From assembly GCA_951230915.1 (NCBI GenBank), contig OX579641.1:124001-188000 (forward strand): a stretch of DNA of 64,000 bases, written 5' to 3'. The notes under the pieces were generated by a model. That model saw nothing but the letters and a program-made list of their open reading frames with translations. It was not told the origin of the DNA and searched no databases. Shown here one piece after another: positions 47,106 through 57,409 of the stretch. Numbering within the stretch: the first letter of the stretch is position 1; each line of letters begins with the position of its first letter. The DNA is from Antitrichia curtipendula (Eukaryota; Streptophyta; Bryopsida; Hypnales; Leucodontaceae). The translations under genes and the position numbers were made by a program.

Positions 47106-47259
47106 CCAGCTGTCCAAGCTGACGTGTCATTGAAAAAAATTCCACAACTTTGAGAAATTGAGGCCGTCTAGTTGGTCCGGATCGTCCGTCCGTCCGGTCC
47201 AGTTTGCCCGTCCGTCCGGGACGTCCGATGACCCTAACTCGCCCGTTATGACAACCCTG

Positions 47260-47267
47260 GTTAAATT
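47260..47267. repeat. Right target-site duplication of the hAT
   Basis: GTTAAATT directly follows the right terminal repeat; the element D reading frame resumes here (GTT AAA TTC AAG, then a splice donor). Confidence 0.9.
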
Positions 47268-47359
47268 CAAGGTATAAATTTATGAAGTGAATATTGTAGA
47301 TACCGTGTGGTTTTCGTGAAGTCCATTTTATGTGTCGAGTTTGAATTTGCTTGTCCAAT

Positions 47360-49087
47360 TCAGGTTGAGTCGACCTAAACGGGATTGTCTTACGCCATCC
47401 TGCAAATTCTATGAGTTATGATGTTAGGTTGGGTCGACCTAAACGTATGCTTACGGCTTCCCTTTGGGATGGATTTTGCAGGAGTTCGTGAAGGCCATGA
47501 ACGCTTGCTTCGCAATGCTCGACGTTGTGAAGTCCTAGAAAGCTTCACGGGGTAAGGACACTGAGGAGAAGCTCAAGATTACAAATGAGTTGAAGATCAT
47601 TACAGCACCTGATGACGTCTTCAACTTGTGGAGCGAGGTGATATCGAGTAATGCTCACGGTGAGCTGATCAACCCAAAGACCCTCCAACCATTTAACAAG
47701 AAGACCGGGTGGAAGTCAGAGTCCGGAAACTTGACCTACGAATTCTTCAAGTGGATGGGAAACCTCTCCTACGACGACATGAAGAAGCTCGCGACGCACA
47801 TCCTAAAGCGAACACGGACACGCGACGGGGAGAGGCGAACACTGAACCATCCAAAGGTGACAATCAAGCAGGTGGCTTCCGTGCTTGAGAGTTGCTACAC
47901 TCACAAGGAGTGGGTCGAGCGGCGCAAGTGGAAGTATTTGGTGAAGAAGGAGCTCAACCATCTCGACCCGAACTTGGGCTTCATCAACGCATTCAATGAA
48001 GTGAATGTGGATAACTGGAGGGAGTTCAAGAGGAGTTGTTGCATCACCAGCGCGACGATGAATGTCCTCCTCGAGCAACCAAGAGAGGACTATTTCAGGG
48101 AGGCGAAGCAAACCAAAGCCAAGAACAAGACGGCTGCTGAAATTTCGCCATACGCTGCAGAGTTCTTCCGAGTCTTTCTCGAGCGCTGCTCGAACTTTGT
48201 GAAGCACATTGCGGTTGCACGCTACCGGCCATACAACATTGCAGACGACAAGAACTCACCTTGGCCGTCTGGAGCGTGGACCGAGAGGACTGTATCAGAA
48301 ATAAAATTTGGAATCCTTGACTTCCGATACGCTCCAGTGGTTCTCAACAAGGGCAATTGTACGCCGCTGATGCTGTACTTCTTCTCGGCTATGAAGTCAT
48401 TCCAGAGGTCGAAGCAACCTCGACTGGAAGAGATCCTGGCGTGGCTCTTTATGTGCTCCAATTTAGTGGAGCAGAACCAGGCTCTGCATTACGTGCAGAC
48501 GAACGAAGTCCTCAAGGATTTCAAGATGGACTTCGCGGACTACTGGCCCGCAAAGGTTGAGCGGATGGGAGACTACTCTACTAGCAACAACAAGGCAACA
48601 AAGAAGGTCTACCTGACGTTCTTGCAGAACCCGGACAACGCCGTCATCATGACTCCAAAGCCTGCTTATTGAGCCCCTGACATAGAGGTCTTCAGGAAGC
48701 CGCGGGCTTACAATGAGTTGAAATATAGGATTCACAACATAGAGCTCCGAATGGAGTTCTACCTGAACATCCTCAAAAGATTTGCCATTGGTGCTAGGAG
48801 CGTAATGTCAATATTTGCGGGTTTGAAGTTTACATGTGCCGCGATGGTGAGTTGTTTTTCAAGTCGAATCGACCTAAACGTGGACTCTCTGGATTCACTA
48901 TGTCTTGTACAATGCGTGGTACATACAAGGATGATTAGGTCGACTCAACCTAAGTTAGCAAATACCAATCCTTCAATTTGTGTGTTAGTGATTGGACATG
49001 ATTAAGGTCGGCCTGTCCTAAGTGTATAGAAATTGCATTGTAGTCCAAAATTACTCCATCTTCAGGTTTCAGGTCGACTCGAGCTAA
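47360..49087. repeat. Element D palindromes in introns after the hAT
   Basis: Copies at 47360 and 47424 lie in the intron 47272-47481. Copies at 48859, 48935, 49002 (poor) and 49069 lie in the intron 48847-49142. No copies lie in the 1.4-kb exon between them, showing that the motif is confined to noncoding parts. Confidence 0.8.
47482..48846 (+). CDS. Central exon of element D with methyltransferase motif I
   Basis: A 455-codon exon in phase 0 at both ends, open except TAG at 47536 and TGA at 48670. Most of it is a helical, Trp-containing region with no recognised family. The end reads MEFYLNILKRFAIG, then SVMSIFAGLKFTCAAM, and the next exon continues MLGLDVFAIGTSDK. That is the strand-Gly-helix-strand of the C-terminal motif I of N4/N6 methyltransferases (typically V-L-D-x-F-x-G-x-G). 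The Asp before F is Ser here and no D/N-P-P-Y motif was found, so catalytic function is doubtful. Confidence 0.55.
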
Positions 49088-49142
49088 AATGTCAAACAAC
49101 GTGCATGTCTGTGTAGCTAACTATCCTCTCTATGTGCTGCAG

Positions 49143-50195
49143 ATGTTGGGACTGGATGTCTTCGCCATTGGTACCTCCGACAAGTCCGATACCTGGATAG
49201 CTATTGCCGAACTCGGGAAATCACTGGACAAGAGTGATTTCCTCCCAAAGGGGTACTTGTGGATGAAGAAGTGCATCGTCGGAAGGCTGGAGGTCCTGCG
49301 ACACCCGCAACTTCAAAGAGGAAGAGGAAGTGGGCATGGGATTTGCCAACGTCTCAGCCTTCCCAAGGCAAACCATCTTCTCAAGCTGGTCCGTCTCACG
49401 GAGATCCTGTCGATTTGTCTTCGGATGATGATGAGGAGGAATACGACCATGGCCTTGAAGATGTACAGGACGAGCAGCTGACCCCCGTGCAGCTCTCTCA
49501 TAGTATTAGGAGGTCCTTTGCGTCGTCTGGACAACCAGAGGAGTTGCATCCGATTGAGATGCAGCCGTCTAGCACGCCGCCGCGCTCCACGACTCGGAGG
49601 ATAACGGGAAAGAGGAGGAGACACGATGACGAGCTGATTGCCATGAGCGCAGAGATCGATGAGATCAGAATGGAGAAGCTCCATGATCGGGCAGCGAACA
49701 TGAAGATGCACGCACAATATAGTCACACAATGGAGTAGCTGTCGAATTGTATATTGGCACTTTCGACCAAGATTGACAACACCTACGATGCTATTGTGAA
49801 TAGCAACAGAGGTGCTCTGCTACTCGCGTCGGTTTCGCCAGCCCAAGTTGCTCCCTAGTTGTTGCTGCAGGGTCAGGCCTCTAGTTCGTTGAATACCGGG
49901 GAGTCAAGTTTGGCCAAGCCGATTCGGTCTGCATTGAATGTTACTCCTGCTCCCGGTGCTGTCATGCCTCCTCCTCCGTCAGCTTGCCCAGTCTCTCCTC
50001 CAGTTGCTAGCATGCCAACAGCTGCTCCTTCTGTGGTCGCGCCTCCGCCTCTTTCTCCTACAGACCAAGTGCCACACATTCCCCCGCCACCTCTAGAGAT
50101 CGACACTGCGATCGCCAGTGCTCCGCAGGTGGCTACTGAGATTGATGTGCTAGAAGGTGGCATGGTTGAGACGCCGTGTACAGATACCCTTGCAG
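49143..50195 (+). CDS. Disordered acidic and proline-rich exon of element D
   Basis: The exon finishes the methyltransferase motif I and then changes to the -1 frame near 49255. The rest has KRKRKW (a possible nuclear localisation signal), an acidic DSSDDDEEEYD-like run, a short coiled coil and a Pro/Ala/Ser-rich tail. TAG codons are at 49736 and 49856. The frame change coincides with A AAG GGG in reading frame, which could slip, but a one-base loss is simpler. Confidence 0.5.
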
Positions 50196-50223
50196 GTTGA
50201 TCACACGATGTCGTTTGTATAGT

Positions 50224-51983
50224 TTAGGTTGACTCGAGCTAACATGAATGGTAGATCGGACTTAGTTGTGCATATTCATGAAGCAAATACATTTTTCTTA
50301 TTGAGAACTTATAGTGGACAGAACCACAAAGTTCAAAATTTTCAAAATTTTCAAAATTATGTACTCCAGTGCCTACCACTGGGAAAATTAATATATTGGA
50401 TACTTACGGATTATTTTTTTGTGAATTCATGAATTGCAGGCATTGTTAATGTTGATGTTGTTCCTTCTTCACCCAAACATCAGTGGTCGCACAGTCAACT
50501 CCCTGTGTCTCTCGGTGACTCTCCCGTCAAAGAATTTGTGCCTACTACGCAAGCAGATACTCTGACTCCAGAGCGTGAGATTGCTCCTATTGTACAAGAG
50601 GATGTCGTGGATGATGACTTATCATTTTTGGACGCCAAAGCCATGGTGGTCAAAGTTGCAGAACCCGTCGTCGAGGTGCAAGAAGACGTTAGAGCTGCAA
50701 CTGAATCCGATCGCAAGAAGAAGGTATGTCATACATGCACTATCTTTGTTGCCTTGTCTTTAGTATTTACTATATCATTTCACGCTAGTTCAAAAATGTG
50801 TCAGTTCAGGGTAGTAACTAGCTGCACATTTACCCGTTTGAAAACAGGAATCGAATTCTCTCTGTCCTTGTAGAGGGACGTCGGAGGAGGTCAAACGTCC
50901 ATTGAGGTCCAGGATGGCCGTGAGGTGGCTCAACGTTGTCCTGGACCTGAATGGGATTTTATGTGTGTCTGAAAAAATCAAAACCAAGGGATGGTACAGT
51001 CACATAGGCGAATCCTCTCACGGACACTCTGCCATAGTTCCCGCTGTCGTGGGAAAGAAAGAAGTTTATATCAGGCCCAATTGCTCGTAGTTCTTGAGTG
51101 AATTAGCAAAGATTGCCGTCATCTCAGTGTGGAGCTCCATGAAAATGTTCAACACTGAAGGTGTTTGTAAACATCTTTTTGATGGAATAGAAATGCCCTA
51201 TCTCGTACTCGGGCAAGAGTCCTGCACAACATTGAAGTGTAGGGATGGTTCTGGAAAGATCACGACTTTCAAAGAGCCCAATACAAACAAAGACCTGTTC
51301 CTTAAAAACCTGAGTACTTTGTTCAATGGCTCAAGAAAGAATTTCACGTCAGAAAATACCATCATAGTAGACGACAGCCCTTGTAAGCACATTATGAACA
51401 AGATGGAGAATGTCATTCTCCCTGACACTTGGACGAACAGGGGAAATGGTCCGAAGGACACGTTTCTCTTGGACATCCTCCTTCCCTGGTTCAAACGCCT
51501 TCACGCTGCTCGAGATGAAGGATTGAAGTCGTTCAAGGAGAATAGCTCAGGGAAGATGGGACGGCGAATGCTCTGCAACAAACGAAGTCATCGAGAGTAT
51601 AACCGGCTAATGGAAGCAACTCGACTGTTGTTGAGTTTGAAATAGGCCAACGGGCTTTTTTTATTAGTCCAGATTAGCTATACTAGATCCACGCTAGGGA
51701 TCGGGCTTCATCATTGGCAACGCAATCTAGCTCGTGTCGACTTGAACTGTACATAGTTTATGTGTTTTGTATTCTTCAATTTTGTGTAATATATTGTTTA
51801 CGGGAATAAAACGGAAACGCTTCTTCATCATAAGTTCATTCGTGTTCACTACTTCACAGTCATGGTTTGTGAGGTTTAGATCGGATCTTTCATTTGTGGA
51901 TCTTTCATGTTCAGTTCACGGCTTGTATGCAAATTGTAGGTCGGGTCAACGTTTTCTTGGATATTCTAGGTCGAGTCGACCTC
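50224..51983. repeat. Element D palindromes at the 3' end
   Basis: A copy at 50224 (TTAGGTTGACTCGAGCTAA) lies in the intron 50196-50439. A near-perfect copy at 51966 and weaker ones near 51723 and 51937 lie downstream of the stop codon, marking element D sequence to about 52.0 kb. Confidence 0.7.
50848..51645 (+). CDS. FCP1/NIF-like HAD phosphatase exon of element D
   Basis: This is the last exon, 265 codons. VVLDLNGILCVS at about 50935 is HAD motif I with Asn in place of the second Asp, RPNCS then TAG (51088) and FLSEL corresponds to the R-P-G-x-x-x-F-L region, ISVWSSMKMFN is motif II with the conserved Trp, and IIVDDSP at about 51363 is motif IV. A basic C-terminal tail follows. The family dephosphorylates the RNA polymerase II C-terminal domain or similar targets; here the domain is fused to a ParB-like and methyltransferase-like protein, an arrangement I have not seen described. 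Confidence 0.65.
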
Positions 51984-52150
51984 TTCTATATTGTTTCTTG
52001 GTTGACTCAAATGCTTGTAAGTTTCTGTCGCAGTCCGAATTTTTGGTTTTCAGTTGTTTATCTAGAAAACGGAACGGAAACTATCGATTAGTATGTAGGT
52101 TTTGTCTAGAAACAGCAGAGGACGGAAAATTAGGAAAGACATTGAAATAG
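51646..52150. other. 3' region of element D
   Basis: No gene is seen. It contains the last element D palindromes (best at 51966). After about 52150 the CCGGAT motif of element E takes over, so the boundary lies near there. Confidence 0.4.
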
Positions 52151-52327
52151 TGGAGTAGTTTGAACGAATCCAATCCTAGTGGTGATACCCAGGAACCGGA
52201 TTGGAATCGGATCCTTGGCCGGAAGTAGTAGTGGACCGGATTGGGGGTATAGAACTGGATTAGGGTTAGACCGGATTGGTGGGACCGGACCGGTAAACGT
52301 CATCATGACGGCTTTTAGGTTAGGAGA

Positions 52328-52338
52328 GACTATAAAAG
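52328..52338 (+). promoter_or_regulatory. TATA box of the element E gene
   Basis: GACTATAAAAG lies about 270 bases upstream of the element E ATG, in a leader with several ACCGGAT units. Confidence 0.55.
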
Positions 52339-52598
52339 CCCAGGACCTCCTCAGTCACTCCCCATTTCCAAACACTGTTTGGTGAGAGTATTTTTGGCGC
52401 TCCTCGTTTTCAAGTGTTGTGAGCGTGCGCGTGTTTGTGTGAGCAGTAGAGGTGTGCTGCAGGGTAGGTTTCCGGTTGCGTACCGATCGCTATGCAGGTT
52501 TCCGGTTGAGATCGGAGAGAGAACGTGAGAATGGGACGTGCGGCTAGGACTGTGTGAGGTAGAATCGGAAAGGACTATCTTAGATCTAGTCTGTGTCC

Positions 52599-54236
52599 AT
52601 GCCGCAGCTTAGGCGGAACAGACCAGGCCCATCCACGTCGTCGGCTCCGGGTAAACTCCGGAAGGTCGTTCCGGTTCTCCCTTTGACAGAGGAGGAGATG
52701 GAGATGCTCCGGTTGGATCTCAACCGGATGGGGTGCCAGGGTTTGCTCAACAAACCCTGGGGTTTTAAGGACGAGCGGATGGTGAAGGAGATCCAGGGGA
52801 AGTGGACGAACCAGTTCGACAACACGATCCGCTGTGTTCCACATCAATGGACGGAAGAGATCTGGAGGGAGGTTTATAAGTTCCGGGCAGGAGGCCACGG
52901 GATGGCAAACCGGAAGGACGAGTACGTCCGGGGCAAGTTCCGAGGAGCGATCAACCCCAAGGACGGATACGCGGTGGAAGACTGCATCGACGACCGGCAC
53001 CGGAAACTGTTACAGTTCCTGATCCCGATCCTCCATCCGGAGAAGCCGACAAGGGTGACAATCACCCTCGGCAACACTATTTTCGGTGCCCTGAAAGGTG
53101 ACCGGAAAGCGGACTGGGCCCGGATCATGTTCGATCTGGTGGCCCAGTTGGCGACGAGGGTCGGAAGGAGTAGGCCGACACCCGTGTGTCCCTACCTCTT
53201 CCACTTCTATGAGCAACACCAGCTCCTTTTAGACTCGGAAGAGAAGGAGTGGAAGGCCCAGGAAAATCTCCTGAAATACGGAGAATCGAAAACGGACGAG
53301 GAGGAAGAGGAAACCGGATCCGAGACCAAAGAAGAAGAAGAAGATGAAGAAGAGGCGGAGAGGCAACCCAAGCGGCACAAGACGACGTCTCCGACCGGAA
53401 GAGGATCTCCACTCGATGATAAAACCGGAAAGGAGAAGACACTGGAAGGGGAGAAGACAGGCTGTTCGAAGAAGGGACCGGTCGACCCATTCGAGAAGTT
53501 GGTGAAGACCCTCGTCGACATCCGCACGGACTGGGAGGCGAAGAAAATCACCCTAATCCAGATCGGAGAGTTGGTGCAGGCAACACCGGATAGCAAGTTG
53601 CCAGGGAAGGTAGCGGAGTGCATCACCAATCCGGTCGAGATCCGGAAGCAGGAAGCAGAGATCCATCGACTTCAAGAGGAGGTCAATATGTTGAAGGCGG
53701 AAGTGGCCACCTTCAAGGAAGATATGGCCGCCACCCGGATAATGGCGGACGAGACGCAGAAGGTGGCGGAATCGGTAAAGGCGACTTTCGGAGAGACCGG
53801 AAGCGTGGCAGTCAGGGCCAAACTCTTCGACGAGAAGGTCTTGGAAGAGAAGAAACTATCCAGTACCCGGATAGTCCGGATTCTGACTGACTTCTCCGAG
53901 CAAGTGGAGAAGAATTTGGTCTGAGCACGAGGAGCGGCGGACCGGATGGAAGAGTGTACACAGAAGCTGACCGGATCGATGAGGGTCCACCTATCGGACA
54001 TCTCCATGCCGGAATCGTTTCCGGAAGTGCCAGACCCAAGGGAAAGAAGGGACCAGACTCCGCAGTCAAAGCCGAGTCAGCCTTCCCAGACCGCGCCGAT
54101 CAACATCGAAGACTCTCCCGGTTCTGACATGCCAGATCCGATGGCCGGAGAGCGGAATAGGAACTTGGAAGAAGTCTTCGAGCAATTGGAGGCGGAGCCC
54201 AAAAGGCCTTCGTTGGGGCGCGGGATAGCGATGTAG
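52599..54236 (+). pseudogene. Element E gag-like coiled-coil protein, one in-frame TGA
   Basis: The frame from the ATG at 52599 to the stop at 54234 is about 545 codons, broken only by TGA at 53922. Residues 30-210 align with the element C protein: LLNKPWGFKDERMVKE, INPKDGYAVEDC, RVTITLGNTIFGALKGDRK and YLFHFYEQHQLLL. An acidic Glu-rich run, a Lys-rich segment and a long coiled coil with TQKVAESVKATF follow, then a Pro-rich acidic tail. The layout suggests a structural nucleic-acid-associated protein, perhaps gag-like; no enzymatic domain is present. Its TGA is at a different place from that in C, so the two decayed independently. Confidence 0.55.
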
Positions 54237-55560
54237 AATAAGTTAGGAAAGATAGGATAGGAACGGATCCGGATTTGTAATCCGATCTGGTAGTGTTAGG
54301 AGGACCGGAAGTTAGGATCCGGATTTAGGTTGACTTTTAACGGCTCTTTTTGCCTTTTGTTATTTTTGGAAGTTCTCAAAGTGTATATCATTCAGTCCTT
54401 GTGCTGAGGACTGAGAGTCTTTCCCTCTGCATCTTTCTTTGTGTTTTCTCCTTGTGCTTCTTTGTTGTATGATCTCCCATGTCTTGGCAGGATTGTGCGT
54501 GAGGGAGTTCGGAAGGCGCGAGCGGATGTGATGGGATTTCTCCCCTTGGTGTTTTCTTGGTTCTAAGTGCATGTGAGCGGATAGGATAGAGTTGGGAGTG
54601 AACTTCAGTGCCTCAGCGCGTCTAGAGTTTGAGATTCCGGGTGAGAAAGCCGTTGTTAGGCTAGGCGGATAGGGAGGGAGTCCTTAGTCGCGCTAGAACT
54701 CCTGGGTGAGAAATCCGGTTGAGTGTCCGATCTCCTGTGAGGTCTCGCCATCTTAGTGGTAAACGGAAGAATTCTAGTTGACGTTGGAATGGACGGGTGC
54801 ACTTGTAACCGCCTTAGCTTCGCACGGAATAGGATGACATCAGGGTTGTTGTAGTATTGAGAGGATCGTACGGGGGGTCTTTGTGTGACCAGTGGACCGG
54901 ATTGCAATCTGGATTGCTGTGAAGGACCAAACCGGATCCGTACTAGCCTAGGAAGGAAGAGATTAGGAAAGTGGGTCTTCAGCCACTATAAGTCACGGAA
55001 GGTGTGGTGGGCCTACCACTCTCAAAAGCAAGCGGCGAACCCTCTGATGGCTAAACAGAGGTAAAACCAAACCGGATAGGAGAGGAAATGGTTGTGAGTT
55101 GTCTAGAGCGGATTGGCCTAGATGGATACCCGGACCGGAAGAGATAGGGTCCTGGGGTTGTGTTGGATTCGATAACCGGAAGACTAGCTGGAATCGGAAG
55201 ATAGAAAGAATCCGGTCCTTTGTTTTCTGGGTGTTCGAACTTCCGGTCATAGAAAGAAGACCGAAAAAGATGGATATTACTACTGACTTGGCTTAGTTCG
55301 TTAATAGAGTTAGATACTTCACAGAATCTCGTGGGTTCGATCTTTAGAGTCACTTTGTTATGCTTTAGAGTGGTTTTTGGGAGTATAACATGGGAATTGC
55401 TTATCCTGTGTTGCGACAGTTTCTATTGGTCAAATTGACCCCTTCAATCTAATTCGTCTAAATTATACGCATCCCAAAATAATGGCTCTTCTCTTTGCGG
55501 AGAGCTCTAGACAAGATCTTCTAATTGTGCTTCTTTTGACATGAGTTTTGCATTTGGCTT
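54237..55560. other. 3' region of element E, CCGGA-rich
   Basis: No gene is seen. The stretch has many CCGGAT, TCCGGT and GGATCCGGAT units up to about 55270, then loses them, so the element probably ends around 55.3-55.5 kb. I could not match it to the 5' side as a long terminal repeat. Confidence 0.4.
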
Positions 55561-55719
55561 ACCATTTTAGGTCGTATCCAAAACGCCATCTCCAATTCAA
55601 AATAGAAGTTTGACTTGCGCAGCATCGGCTGATTCCTTTCTGGAGTACGGCCAAAACGCAACCTTGAGCACGGGGAACTTCTTGTGTTCCACTGTTCCGC
55701 TGCAATAGCAAATTCCACG

Positions 55720-56013
55720 ATGGACTTTTCACTAAAACCTGTGGAGGACGGTGTCGTGGACAGTTCGCCAAGTGGAACTACGCGTCTGTCCAAATCATGC
55801 TTGCCTTCTCCTTTACGACCCACTACGGCGGGGGGGTCACGAATGTCGTTGTCTGCCTCCAGTAGGGTGCCACAGAGAAAGCTCTATGATGACGGTGGTG
55901 TGGAAACAACCTTGCCTATCATAGAGGCAGTGGCGTTTGAAGAAGTGCGCAATAAAATACTTCCTGGCCGTTCTCATCTACGGATCCACCACTTCTGCCT
56001 GCACAACGTCTGA
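55720..56013 (+). CDS. Short frame of unknown function
   Basis: An ATG at 55720 opens about 97 codons, Ser/Arg/Pro-rich at first, with no recognised domain and no splice support. It may be a chance frame or an exon of a lost gene. Confidence 0.2.
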   Translation: MDFSLKPVEDGVVDSSPSGTTRLSKSCLPSPLRPTTAGGSRMSLSASSRVPQRKLYDDGGVETTLPIIEAVAFEEVRNKILPGRSHLRIHHFCLHNV

Positions 56014-57409
56014 GATCTCTCGGTGTGCGGAAGACAAAGACGCACGACGGATTATCCCCAAGTTGACGCGAACTGCCGGTTGTGGATGTATGGGATTAGA
56101 AGTTTATACAATTGCAGAGGAGACAAGCATTACAAGATTACAAGAAGTGTGACAATGGTTACAGTCGAGGACCTGAAATTCGAAAGGCTTTGGAGATGTT
56201 GAAGAGTAAATCACACATGTAGTATCTGTTCATATTGTAGATCCCAGAACTATACGTACAAAATAGCATTGTGTAGTTACTATGAAAAACTCAATGCTGG
56301 AGTGAATCACGCTCACGGCAACTACATACATTTTTAGTATACATTTTTAGTATACCTTTCGGGGATGCAAAAATTTTATAAATGGAAGAGAGAGATATAA
56401 CAACAAGAAAATAGATTCACTGTCATTTGAAGATGTTTATGAAGGAGATGTATTAAGGACCTCCTAATTTTGGATTATAGACACCATTTCAGCATATCAG
56501 GGAGCCAAGAATACATTTCATATTCTAAACTATTATGTCGCAAAGGCTCATATTTAGATTGAGAACAATGCAAACCCGTTCAAATATTACAAACCGGGTA
56601 GACAAAGTATTGAATCTTCATAGTCTGTGGTAGTCCTGCAAATAGAAGCTGCAGAAGAGGACGCCATCGTAATGGAAGAAGGAAGTGGATGTCGAGCTTT
56701 GACATGAATGTGGACAAGGAAATTATGGAGACAAACTAACCTAGGTTTCACTATAAGCACTTCTGTAGGGAGCACTAGAAAACAGCTATGTCTCAAGTGC
56801 CATTAGGAAGAGTGCTGAATTAGATGGTGGGGTAGATGTTTCTATCATTTTTGTGCCTAGATCTGGGTCACAAGCTTAGCATCCACTTCATTGTTCTGAC
56901 ACCATGGCGTCGTCTTCCAAAGCAATTTATTTGCAGTGTTTAATACAGACTATGGAGATGAAATACTTTGCTTCTAGGAATATAACGGTAGGCACTCCTT
57001 CTTCAAATGTCCAATTTGCAATGTATTAGTCCAATACATCAATCTTCAGTGAATATTTGTCATCAATTGTGTGGCATATTGCAATTACTGCATGATGTTT
57101 CAAAATATTTCAATAGAAAACCTATTTTGAATGACATTGCATTGCTTTTCTTATCGTTACAAACAAGTCATTTCTCTTTGTTTATGATACAATTGGGTGA
57201 AAGCACACTATGGTCGCCCCCCTGGCCCGATATACAAACAATTACGCACAGTATAGACTGTACGCCATTTGGTACGCCTCGTATTCCGGCGGGTTTTCCG
57301 GTACTCTGACAAAGTACTCGTGAACTCGGGCAACGGTCCTGTGAACTGGGGCGCTTCAGGTAGTCGCCTGAATGCTTCGATGCTCTTTGGGTTTACAGTT
57401 TTCTTGTGA
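56014..57409. other. Noncoding stretch before element F gene
   Basis: I see no supported gene. It presumably includes the promoter of the element F gene and the boundary between E and F. Confidence 0.35.

Larger units (their letters stand above)
30225..47259. mobile_element. 17-kb hAT-family DNA transposon inserted in the element D gene
   Basis: The left end is CATGGTTGTCATA and the right end is TATGACAACCCTG, an inverted pair with one mismatch and a typical hAT terminus. Both ends are flanked by GTTAAATT (30217-30224 and 47260-47267), the 8-bp target duplication expected of hAT. Removing the element and one duplication restores the element D exon and its donor. CGTCCG repeats sit just inside both ends (30243-30285 and 47185-47228) and may be subterminal transposase sites. 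The interior holds a kinase gene, a RING gene and a hAT transposase, all plus strand, with GAGTCCCCGCCC arrays upstream of each, plus a 200-base gap. Confidence 0.92.
28180..51645 (+). pseudogene. Element D gene: ParB-like, methyltransferase-like and FCP1-like protein, split by hAT
   Basis: Exons are 28180-28296, 28975-30225 joined across the hAT to 47268-47271, 47482-48846, 49143-50195, 50440-50723 and 50848-51645. All junctions agree in phase once the hAT and one duplicated target site are removed and one lost base near 49255 is allowed for, giving about 1,620 residues. In order it has an aromatic/basic N-terminus, a ParB/Srx-like domain, a large helical region, a methyltransferase motif I, an acidic Pro/Ser-rich linker and an FCP1-like HAD domain. 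In-frame stops are TAG at 29650, 30007, 47536, 49736, 49856 and 51088 and TGA at 48670. Five of its six element D introns or flanks carry the element D palindrome. It is a complete but dead example of the family seen in A and B. Confidence 0.7.
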
